Positions 36,601 through 43,423 of a stretch of DNA of 64,000 nucleotides are shown piece by piece. Numbering within the stretch: the stretch's first letter is position 1; every line of letters begins with the position of its first letter. The stretch comes from Nostoc sp. NIES-3756 (GTDB lineage Bacteria; Cyanobacteriota; Cyanobacteriia; Cyanobacteriales; Nostocaceae). The stretch is taken from positions 5,842,001-5,906,000 of the forward strand of contig NZ_AP017295.1 of assembly GCF_001548375.1 (NCBI RefSeq), in the 5' to 3' direction. The notes beneath the pieces were generated by a model. It was given only the letters and a program-made list of their open reading frames with translations, made no database searches and was not told where the DNA came from. A program made the translations under genes and the position numbers.

Positions 36601-38882
36601 TTATTATTGATTGCTTCTAGCTGAGAAAGATGTTTAAATTCTAATAGGCGATGTAAATAGTCTTCTCTAATCGAGAGAATGATTTTGACAAAAGATATAT
36701 TAAGACATTGACTTAAGAAATTATCGAACTCTTGCTTTTGTTGTCTATCGCTATAACCAAAGAAAAATTCCTCAAACTGGTCAAATATCAATACCGTGAT
36801 CAAATGGTTGTTCGCATTTTGGCGTAATTGCTCTAATATATCTGCTATTGCCAATGGTCGAGCATTATCTATCCCCATCGGTGGTGTAGGGGTTGATAAA
36901 ACTTCCGGGGCAATGTTGACCGCCCCTTGCACATGATTCACCGCCTCAGTTAAAGACTTGCCTAATTCGCGTACCCAATCGGTATATACTTGCAATACCA
37001 CAGGCATAGCCAACTGATCACCGATCGCTCGATTTTGTAATGCTGGCACTAACCCTGCCGTTACCGTAGAACTCTTACCTACTCCCGATGGCCCGTGAAT
37101 GACAATCAGTTTTTGGTCAGCGCGGCTAATTCTGCCAATTAAATTATTAATATCCTGTTCTCGACCGGAAGCCGCAATTTCTAAAGCAACACTACTACTT
37201 CCCAATGGTGACATCACAGCCGGGTTAGTTGCTTGTCTTTGGGGTTGTAACCTCCCCGCACCAATGAAAGCGCGTAACCCATACTGCTGTTCTACAGAAC
37301 GCCGTTGTTGCCTAATTCGGTAAGCCTCCAGATATCTGCCAGCTTCAAAGTAAAGCGATCGCAATGTCCGCAGCAGTCTAATATAACGATGAGCATCATA
37401 TTGATGGACGCTATTTTCTAAGGCAGCAGGTAATTCTCTAGCGGCTTTATCTAAATATTCCTGGGCAACGCCTTGTTCACCTAAATTTTGCTGGGCTTTG
37501 GCTAAAATCAAGTAATATATCTGCGCCAACAGCAAAGGAAATAAGCAATGATGAGGGTCACTATTTTGTAGCTGTTGCGCCTCAGCTAATTTTAAGAGTG
37601 ATACATGCGCCAAAATACTCGCTTGCACCCAGCGCGACTGTTGTAGTGCCACCTGCGCCAAAAAACCATAATCACAAGCTAACTGAATATGATTACCGTA
37701 AGTATGATGCAAATCCAGCGCCGTTTCCGCTACAGTTTGCAATTCACTCCAAGCTTGCAGATGTTCTAGAACTTCCTCCAGTTGACCAATAAATTCCGAT
37801 GCAATATCCGGTCTTCCGGCTAAGTGCAAAGTCTCCAAGCATTCCTGCAAGTAAAATTTAGCCGTGTCCCAATGACGACGATTATCTAGCTGATTATGTT
37901 CGGCAAGACGGCAGTAACATAGTCCTATATAAAATTGCAAAACCCCCTGCCGGAGAATTGGCGAAGTCGGGGGAGTGGGGGGAGTGGGGGAAGATGAGGA
38001 AGTAGGGGGAGTAGGGGGAGATGAGGGAGATGGGAGAGTAGGGGGAGAGAATAATTCACTGCTGTCTTCTACCTCCTGCCTCCTGCCTCCTGCCTCCTGC
38101 CTTTCCCTTTTTACCAGATGTTGCCAAACTTGCAAGCTTTGTTGAAAATGATGTAAGGCGTGGTGAATGCGATCGCTTACGTAATCATTTAAGCCAAAAA
38201 CAAATTTTAAACTGGCATTCAATTCTGGTTCTAAGGTAATTCCTCGTTCATGTAACTCGGAAATACCATAGTGTAATTCTTTATTATGTTCCCAAACTTG
38301 CTCTAGGGTGGAATATTCGTCCGGGGCTTTTACTTGTTGCCGTTGTCCGATATCTTTAGGTAAAACTTTGGCAAATAAAGAGTCGGTTTCTTCTCGCAGA
38401 AATTGTAACAACTCTGGCGTTGTCATTTCAAAACGAATTGGTGTTGCTGCCCAACTAGCAAAATCAGGCGCTAAACGCATCACCTTTTGCAGAACTTCGT
38501 CATTCACCCAAAAAATCATCGGAAATGAATGGCGTTTAGGAAATTCATCCCGAATGTGATTAATGGCTCTGAGTAAGTCGTCAATTTCATCGACTGCTTC
38601 TAAACCCAACACCATCAATGCTGACGGCTGTTGTTCGGGCAGATTGAGATGGATTGTTGTATATAAACTTCTGGTATTAGGAGGTAAAATAACTTTTTGA
38701 ATGTAAGCACCACTTGCCAGTTCATCTAGTCTTTGCAGTATCCGCTCTTGTAAGACTCGATAGTTACAGCAAACCAAGGCTACAGAAAAATTACCATGAG
38801 ATAGAGCGATCGCTCTCCATAAACTCCGCAAAGCGCGTTCATTCGCTACTTTTATATCGACTGATGGGTGTCCTTCAACCAT
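33681..38882 (-). CDS. nSTAND NTPase with TPR-like region, membrane helix and 14 WD40 repeats
   Basis: A 1733-residue multi-domain protein. Residues 1-180 resemble a P-loop-like domain that lacks a clear Walker A (VALVCCNYRVLQERILQRLD, ALMVLGLEAVDEIDD). About 215-545 is helical and TPR-like, interrupted near 270-310 by a Pro/Ser/Thr stretch. The NTPase lies at about 565-900, with Walker A GPSGVGKSS near 597, Walker B LITVLIFDQFEEFF and sensor IILSIREDYLHRL. A coiled coil (about 935-1035) and one transmembrane helix (LKIALAASCLAILGLSYSII, near 1050) follow. Residues about 1120-1700 hold 14 WD40 repeats, enough for two seven-bladed propellers. The first 31 bp overlap the upstream ATPase gene, and the end overlaps the Uma2 gene by 4 bp. 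STAND proteins are ligand-triggered switches in signalling, defence or cell death. Confidence 0.88.
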   Translation of the reverse strand: MVEGHPSVDIKVANERALRSLWRAIALSHGNFSVALVCCNYRVLQERILQRLDELASGAYIQKVILPPNTRSLYTTIHLNLPEQQPSALMVLGLEAVDEIDDLLRAINHIRDEFPKRHSFPMIFWVNDEVLQKVMRLAPDFASWAATPIRFEMTTPELLQFLREETDSLFAKVLPKDIGQRQQVKAPDEYSTLEQVWEHNKELHYGISELHERGITLEPELNASLKFVFGLNDYVSDRIHHALHHFQQSLQVWQHLVKRERQEAGGRRQEVEDSSELFSPPTLPSPSSPPTPPTSSSSPTPPTPPTSPILRQGVLQFYIGLCYCRLAEHNQLDNRRHWDTAKFYLQECLETLHLAGRPDIASEFIGQLEEVLEHLQAWSELQTVAETALDLHHTYGNHIQLACDYGFLAQVALQQSRWVQASILAHVSLLKLAEAQQLQNSDPHHCLFPLLLAQIYYLILAKAQQNLGEQGVAQEYLDKAARELPAALENSVHQYDAHRYIRLLRTLRSLYFEAGRYLEAYRIRQQRRSVEQQYGLRAFIGAGRLQPQRQATNPAVMSPLGSSSVALEIAASGREQDINNLIGRISRADQKLIVIHGPSGVGKSSTVTAGLVPALQNRAIGDQLAMPVVLQVYTDWVRELGKSLTEAVNHVQGAVNIAPEVLSTPTPPMGIDNARPLAIADILEQLRQNANNHLITVLIFDQFEEFFFGYSDRQQKQEFDNFLSQCLNISFVKIILSIREDYLHRLLEFKHLSQLEAINNNILDKQIRYQLNNFSPEYAKVIIHKLTERSQLNLEAALINAVVEDLSTELGEVRPIELQVVGAQLQDERINTLKQYQQYRPNKLIERYIKELIKDCGPENERAALLVLYLLTDESNKRPFKTRAELASELAELEYPDKLELVLDILVSSGLVVLFPDVPERYQLIHDYLVDLIRYLQQQESSLQAQLKQLRRKVQQSQSEIARLQSELRQKKQQSKLLDPNPQPGLDLVAELRELRKREELTQLEIEQLRAELKEKELTAQLAESQKQQRLSEAKLNRSLKIALAASCLAILGLSYSIITAVGNEIKTLSVSSEALFASQKGLDAVKEGVKAGRKLQQAIWVDGYTREQVKTALYQAVVGVREYNRLEGHIAGVNGVVFSRDGSLIASASADNTIHLWRNDGSPVNILSQHTNVVNSVSFSPNGLLIVSASQDKTVKLWNRVGQLVKTLAGHSDGVNSASFSPEGSLIASASSDQTIKLWSREGQLLKTLSGHSDAVLGIAWSSDGQTLASVGADKTIKLWSRDGKLIKSWKGHDDAILAVAWSPNGKTIATASFDKTIKLWNRQGNLLKTLSGHTAEVTAVTFSPNGQTIASASIDATLKLWSPQGLLLGTLKGHNSWVNTVSFSPDGRTLVSGSRDKTVILWRWDRVLLRNPKTDGSDWVTSVSFSPDGKNLAAASRDKTVKILYTDGKQLNTLKGHTDSIWGVAWSPNRQMIASASKDKTVKLWNQQGKLLHTLQGHQDGVLAVAWSSDSQVIASASKDKTVKLWSQDGKLLHTLQGHTDAVNWVSFSPDGELLASASDDTTIKLWNREGQQIGNLKDHNRRVNGVAWSPDGQVLASASIDGTVKLWNRDGSFIKNLSGNGDSFISVSFSPDGKMLAASSDNKVRLWNQKGILLIVLKGDKDELTSVTFSPDSQILAVGSGDGQVMLRNLADIKLENLLARGCDSLNYYLKTNMKVNQSDRTLCPHTSNR
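37965..38106. repeat. Heptad-type repeat embedded in the WD40 gene
   Basis: Purine-rich units such as gtgggg and gtagggggagat and, further on, cctgcctcctgcct are the same short repeats seen between genes elsewhere in the window. Here they lie inside the coding frame and encode the Pro/Ser/Thr stretch plus a short REAGGRRQEVEDSS segment without breaking it. Confidence 0.75.
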
Positions 38883-40189
38883 GACTTAAATTTTTGTGTC
38901 TCCGCTATAACTGGGTTAACAGCAAACCAAGCTCCTTGATGGTCGCGGTACTCAAAAACAAACAAGCTCCGCAATAGTGCATGATATTCAATATCACCCC
39001 TAACCCTCTGCTCTTGCATTACCTGGAAGATTAACTCCCATTCGTGGGGGTCGATAGCGTTGGCGCGGTAATCTCGTTGTCTTTGAATAACCAACTCGAC
39101 ACATTCTCGTTCAAAGGGTGGATCTTGTTCGCGCAAACAGTCAAACAGCAACCCCAATAAGTCGCGTACATGACCACCACTGATCAAACACAACCTATCC
39201 AATGTTTCTAAACTATCAAACACTTGTGTAATTAAGCCTAACTGATCGCTGGCGGGAATGTCAGGAAAACTCCGAGCTAATACCATTTGGCGCATGAGTG
39301 ATAAACCCTGTGTAAATATTTCCCCTGACCGCAGACGTACAGGTATCATTGGTAAGACTTTCGGTGCGACTCCACCCCCCAGACGATGTTGCAGTTCGGC
39401 GCTATCGTTGGAGAAGGTTAAGGCTAAAGGAATGGTGTAAACTACATGACAGTTAAGTTTACGTAACTGTTCACCTCTTTCGATAAATAAGTATTCAGGA
39501 AGCGATCGCCCAGATGGTAACGGTCTAATTGCTACTCTATCCAAGTTGTCAACTATCACAACCAAACCCCTTTTACCTATAGCTTTGAGGTCTTTAGTAG
39601 CGCGTTCTAACAATTCTTGATTAATCGATTGCAGTATATTTTGTGTACGTGGTTCCAAGTAATCTCGCAACCGCCGCCGTAATTGAGGACTTTCTTTTGT
39701 CTTGGCGGTAATTTTCGCAATACCTACAGATAACTCACCTTCCACACCTAACTCAATTGGCGTTTGCAGAAAATCTACAACCTCCCCAAATAATTTAGTA
39801 AAGTAGTTGGGTTTAAGGCGAATTTTGATAGCTTCTAAACTCTCGCTTACCTGACCAGCAATGGCCAGTAAAATATCAGTCACATCCACATCCGCCATTT
39901 CTAGGACATGGGTAGACTCAAAATAAACTACGTGAAATTGTTGTTCTTCTAACTCAGCCTTGAGGCGTAATAACTCTGTAGATTTGCCACAGCCAAGATG
40001 CCCAGTAAATAGCTGACAAGTAGGGGCATCCGGTGATATTTTACTAATTGTGCGTAGTAGAGCCTCGATAATTTTCCCGCCCCGTACCGCCGCAAAATCA
40101 ATATAATAACGGCGATCGCTAGCATCACCTATCATCAAAGGTCTGCTTGGATTGCAAGCTTGATAAAATCTTTCTAAATCTAGGGGCAT
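38852..40189 (-). CDS. P-loop ATPase (STAND/AAA-like), first gene of the WD40 operon
   Basis: A 445-residue soluble NTPase starting at ATG 40189 (MPLDLERFYQACNPSRPLMI). Walker A is FTGHLGCGKST (61-71) and Walker B is GLVVIVDNLDR near 213-223. GSxH-like and winged-helix-like segments follow (LISGGHVRDLLGLLFDCLRE), ending with a possible small C-terminal domain (FEYRDHQGAWFAVNP). It resembles the ATPase modules of prokaryotic STAND or ORC/Cdc6-like conflict proteins. The last 31 bp overlap the start of the nSTAND/WD40 gene in a different frame, so the two are surely cotranscribed and probably work together. The trigger and output are unknown. Confidence 0.8.
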   Translation of the reverse strand: MPLDLERFYQACNPSRPLMIGDASDRRYYIDFAAVRGGKIIEALLRTISKISPDAPTCQLFTGHLGCGKSTELLRLKAELEEQQFHVVYFESTHVLEMADVDVTDILLAIAGQVSESLEAIKIRLKPNYFTKLFGEVVDFLQTPIELGVEGELSVGIAKITAKTKESPQLRRRLRDYLEPRTQNILQSINQELLERATKDLKAIGKRGLVVIVDNLDRVAIRPLPSGRSLPEYLFIERGEQLRKLNCHVVYTIPLALTFSNDSAELQHRLGGGVAPKVLPMIPVRLRSGEIFTQGLSLMRQMVLARSFPDIPASDQLGLITQVFDSLETLDRLCLISGGHVRDLLGLLFDCLREQDPPFERECVELVIQRQRDYRANAIDPHEWELIFQVMQEQRVRGDIEYHALLRSLFVFEYRDHQGAWFAVNPVIAETQKFKSWLKDTHQSI

Positions 40190-40506
40190 AGCTAATTAAA
40201 CTTACTGAGGAATAGGCAAATTGCCATCTACTGATTAAATATATTAATTTTCAGCAATTTATGCTCTAAATCTGCGCGACTTGCACAAGTTACTCACTAA
40301 TTTAACAATTATTTAGCCAAATGGGCGGTTAGAAACCGCTTCTACCCAGATATCTGTTATATTCTTTTGGCTTTAGTAATGAATTAAAAAAAAACAAGGA
40401 AGCTCAACAGAGCGTCCGTTCATTGACATCAGCGATACTCTTTTACCAGCAAGGGTTTTGATGATTGGCAAAAAATTTGGCCATATCTAGGGTTTTTTCT
40501 AATTTT
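40190..40506. other. Intergenic region upstream of the ATPase operon
   Basis: AT-rich DNA that must carry the promoter of the minus-strand ATPase/WD40/Uma2 operon. It holds one short hairpin, GCGGTT-aga-AACCGC near 40325-40340. I see no gene. Confidence 0.45.
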
Positions 40507-40528
40507 ATTTAGTACAATTGTACTAAAT
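40507..40528. promoter_or_regulatory. 22-bp perfect palindrome matching the cyanobacterial LexA box
   Basis: The core AGTACAATTGTACT (40511-40524) matches RGTACNNNDGTWCB exactly, and the symmetry extends four bases on each side (ATTT/AAAT). It lies 96 bp before ATG 40624, a plausible operator position. Confidence 0.55.
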
Positions 40529-40623
40529 TGATTTTTAGTTTTGGCTATTACACTTTGTTGGGGTCAAACAATTGCCAGCAACAGTCTAGCCATAAGAAAA
40601 ACCCTACTGTGAGATCATTTACT

Positions 40624-41265
40624 ATGATGACACCAATAAAGGGTGTAACTGCAACCCAAATTAACTCACGCCAGTTTGAGCCATACGTTGAAGATTCTGC
40701 GACTGCATCAGAATTTTCCTTTCAAACCCTTGCTGATGTCACCAAAGCAATTTTACATCATGCTTTCTGGCTAGCCGAACAGAAACATAATCTTTCTTTA
40801 AAAGAGTATAAAAAATTACTATCAATTTATGGTTGGCAAGGTGAGGAAAAGAAATACCTCAAGATTGCCGCCACTTTTGGTAAGTTTGAACCTCAAGATT
40901 TTGCTCAAGTTGAGCCTAGAACAATCTATCAACTGGCAGAGAGAAACAAACAGTATCAAAAAGTTATAGACAAACTATTAGATTTAAGTGTAATTAACCA
41001 AGAAACGGTACGTACCTTAATTCAAAAACAGCGTACCCCAAGAACGGCTAAACCGAAAAAACCCAGTATTTGGCGACGGTTGAAGAACGGTGGGAGATAT
41101 TGCCAAATTCCCCCCATTCACGAAACATCAGAACAAACTGGTACAACTTTACAAAGAATGATGGATGAAGAAGGATTGACCGCCCAACAAATCGTAGCAG
41201 AAGCGATCGCTCTGCGCCAAGCTTATAAACAAGGAAAACTTGTACTTGCAGAAGATAGAAATTAG
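40624..41265 (+). CDS. Hypothetical protein, possible DNA-binding helical protein
   Basis: A 213-residue protein starting at ATG 40624 (or 40627); in-frame TTG and GTG codons further upstream are less likely. It is almost entirely helical and basic. The centre ADVTKAILHHAFWLAEQKHN, LSLKEYKKLLSIYGWQGEEK then IAATFGKFEPQDFAQVEPRT resembles proteins found in many copies in Nostocales, without a name I can assign. A basic linker (PRTAKPKKPSIWRRLKNGGR) leads to a short C-terminal helix-turn-helix-like segment (RMMDEEGLTAQQIVAEAIAL). A LexA-like 22-bp palindrome lies 96 bp upstream, suggesting control by DNA damage or by the cyanobacterial LexA regulon. Confidence 0.65.
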   Translation: MMTPIKGVTATQINSRQFEPYVEDSATASEFSFQTLADVTKAILHHAFWLAEQKHNLSLKEYKKLLSIYGWQGEEKKYLKIAATFGKFEPQDFAQVEPRTIYQLAERNKQYQKVIDKLLDLSVINQETVRTLIQKQRTPRTAKPKKPSIWRRLKNGGRYCQIPPIHETSEQTGTTLQRMMDEEGLTAQQIVAEAIALRQAYKQGKLVLAEDRN

Positions 41266-41290
41266 TGCTGAGTTATATATTGGTTGAAGT

Positions 41291-41357
41291 GGTAATAGGT
41301 AATAGCTAATGGGTAATTGTTTTCTACCATTACCTATTACCGATTACCAATTACCAA
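41291..41357. repeat. GGTAATA-type heptads forming an inverted pair
   Basis: GGTAATAGGTAATAG and TGGGTAATTG on the left face TACCTATTACCGATTACCAA on the right, after the stop of the 213-aa gene. It looks like the repeat pair after the amylase gene. Confidence 0.65.
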
Positions 41358-41390
41358 CCACCACAATATGATAAGTGTTTAAACGGATCA

Positions 41391-41451
41391 TGAGTGCTGA
41401 GTCACAAGATTTACCCTAACTCAGCACTCAGCACTCATCACTCATCACTCA
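41391..41451 (-). repeat. TGAGTGA heptad tract and hairpin at the end of the Cys-rich gene
   Basis: GAGTGCTGAGT near 41392 and ACTCAGCACTC near 41420 are inverted, followed by ACTCATC heptads that touch the stop codon of the minus-strand gene at 41452. Confidence 0.55.
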
Positions 41452-42075
41452 TTACTGATTAGGACTTGCTGGCAGTGGTTGAGTCTCATAAGTCGGGCTG
41501 AACTGCGTTCCTCCTTGTTGACTTGGTACGCTTGATGGAGGAGTATATCCACTAATGCGATCGCTACCATCAATACAAGTATCCAATGCCTGAATAGGAG
41601 GTAGCTCCTTGATTTCACTACGCAAACCAACAACACACTGAGCAAACTGCACTGGTAACAAACTACGACCACAGTAATTCAAAACATCTGGGTTAATAGA
41701 CCCTTCAGTATTTTTACTCACTGCAACTGCACAAGTAGCTAAATCTCTTGGCTGTCTTGCTCTTCTACACCCAGAAAGCGCATCAGCAGCAGTTATTTGA
41801 GTGTTTCTGCTAATTTCCAGCACACAAGCAGATAAATCTCTTGGACGAAGTGCTGTAGCACAACCCTCAGCTGCTGCTTGGGCCGCCACTCCCACACTGA
41901 CGAGTCTACCTGCACAAGCACGATAATCATTGTTGTATGAGGCGGTAACAGCCACACTAGGCACACTTATTCCTAAAAGCCCAGCCGTCGCTAAAGCAGG
42001 CGCTGTCAGCCGCATCAGGCGAGTTTTGAGAGCTAACTTTTGTTTTTCCAACCCAAAAACCTTCTTTCTGCACAT
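41452..42075 (-). CDS. Exported Cys-rich helical repeat protein, unknown
   Basis: A 207-residue protein starting at ATG 42075, preceded by TTTGGAGAACGGCA; an in-frame TTG at 42096 adds seven residues. The N-terminus is basic and then hydrophobic (TAPALATAGLLGISVPSVAV), a probable signal peptide. The mature part has about eight Cys in three similar units (PRDLSACVLEISRNTQI, PRDLATCAVAVSKNTEG, PVQFAQCVVGLRSEIKE), which would suit disulfides in the periplasm. The last 45 residues are Pro/Ser/Gln-rich. The stop codon abuts TGAGTGA heptads. I do not recognise the family. Confidence 0.7.
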   Translation of the reverse strand: MCRKKVFGLEKQKLALKTRLMRLTAPALATAGLLGISVPSVAVTASYNNDYRACAGRLVSVGVAAQAAAEGCATALRPRDLSACVLEISRNTQITAADALSGCRRARQPRDLATCAVAVSKNTEGSINPDVLNYCGRSLLPVQFAQCVVGLRSEIKELPPIQALDTCIDGSDRISGYTPPSSVPSQQGGTQFSPTYETQPLPASPNQ

Positions 42076-42262
42076 TGCCGTTCTCCAAACACCCAACGTT
42101 ATGCTAACTCAAATGTGCAGCGAATCTTTGGCAAATCAGGTAAAACAGCAAATATAAAATAAAATTTTGCTGATCTGACCAATGATTTTTGCATTTGTGA
42201 TTTCCGAGTACTTATAATAGTATGTCTGGGTAAATTTAAACAGGATTAAATTAAGGAAACTC

Positions 42263-42871
42263 ATGTCCCGATATAGAGGGCCACGTCTTAGAATTGTACG
42301 TCGCTTGGGCGATTTGCCAGGATTAACTCGTAAGAGCGCTAGACGCGCTTATCCACCAGGACAGCATGGTCAGAACCGCAAGAAACGCTCTGAGTATGCT
42401 ATCCGTCTAGAAGAAAAGCAAAAGCTACGGATGAACTACGGTTTGACTGAAAAGCAACTGTTACGTTATGTGCGTCGAGCTAGACGTGTAACTGGTTCTA
42501 CCGGACAGGTGTTGCTACAACTGTTAGAAATGCGCTTGGATAATACGATTTTCCGTTTGGGTATGGCTCCCACAATTCCAGCTGCTCGTCAGTTAGTAAA
42601 TCACGGCCATGTCACAGTCAACGGTCGTGTAGTCAATATTGCCAGTTACCAATGTCGTCCCGGCGAAGAAATTGCTGTTAGAGACAAAGCACAATCGCGG
42701 AAGTTGGTAGAAAACAATCTACAATACCCTGGTTTAGCTAACCTCCCCAGCCATTTAGAGTTTGATAAAAACAAATTGGTTGGTAAGGTTAATGGTGTCA
42801 TCGAACGTGAATGGGTGGCGCTGCAAGTTAACGAACTGCTGGTTGTGGAATACTACTCACGGCAAGCGTAA
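42263..42871 (+). CDS. rpsD: 30S ribosomal protein S4
   Basis: S4 is a primary 16S rRNA-binding protein that starts assembly of the 30S body and helps decoding accuracy. The 202-residue product begins [20 protein letters not shown] and contains [20 protein letters not shown]. The S4 RNA-binding domain lies at about 90-150 ([39 protein letters not shown]). It ends [14 protein letters not shown] ribosome site, TTAAGGAAACTC, precedes ATG 42263. It is a single gene here, with its own terminator, the usual cyanobacterial arrangement away from the S13-S11 operon. Confidence 0.97.
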   Translation: MSRYRGPRLRIVRRLGDLPGLTRKSARRAYPPGQHGQNRKKRSEYAIRLEEKQKLRMNYGLTEKQLLRYVRRARRVTGSTGQVLLQLLEMRLDNTIFRLGMAPTIPAARQLVNHGHVTVNGRVVNIASYQCRPGEEIAVRDKAQSRKLVENNLQYPGLANLPSHLEFDKNKLVGKVNGVIEREWVALQVNELLVVEYYSRQA

Positions 42872-42875
42872 ACAG

Positions 42876-42921
42876 CTCCCGTCGCCCACTACTGCTACCG
42901 CAGTAAGGCGCGGGCTTTTTT
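42876..42921 (+). terminator. Terminator of rpsD
   Basis: TACTGC-tacc-GCAGTA forms the top of a stem, and CCCGTCGCC with GGCGCGGG the lower part with one bulge, followed by seven Ts. Confidence 0.8.
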
Positions 42922-43036
42922 TGAGAGGTTTTCTATTCAGCATGTTAAGAATAGAAACCCTACTCGTGTTTTGCTAGTAATAGTATAAAAATAGTTATCA
43001 TAACCCCACTCTGGGGAAAATACTTACAGACTCAAT

Positions 43037-43083
43037 TACCCTTTGATCGAATTGTGCTTACGCTCAATCTTGATCAAAGGGTA
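43037..43083. repeat. Hairpin with 12-bp perfect arms, TACCCTTTGATC / GATCAAAGGGTA
   Basis: Arms at 43037-43048 and 43072-43083 enclose a 23-base loop that itself contains ATTG/CAAT. It lies between rpsD and the sensor kinase, with no T run directly after. Function unclear. Confidence 0.65.
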
Positions 43084-43171
43084 TGTCATTTTGGAAATAG
43101 CTTTCATTTCTTAAATTGAGGAACAAGGAACTGATACCAATTTGAAAAAAGAAGGCGATAGATAAGATATG

Positions 43172-43197
43172 TAAGAGCGCAAGGCCTTGCGCTCTTA
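43172..43197. repeat. 26-bp perfect palindrome
   Basis: TAAGAGCGCAAGG is followed directly by its exact reverse complement. With no loop it is more likely a protein site, an integration relic or a repeat core than an RNA hairpin. The rest of 42922-43423 shows no gene. Confidence 0.7.
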
Positions 43198-43423
43198 ACG
43201 ATAATGGATGTGTTGCAAAGACTTTTTGACTTAATATATTTATTCATATAAATAACTATTAATTTTCAAGCACTCTCACAAATTATTTCATTTAATTAAC
43301 AATGTTATGTTTACACATTAATAAGGGAAAAATACCTTTAGTAGAGTTTTAATAACTAAATATCTGAGCAGTAAATAACCACATTTATTACTCAAGAAAT
43401 ATTTTTAAATAGCTAAGGTGAAT

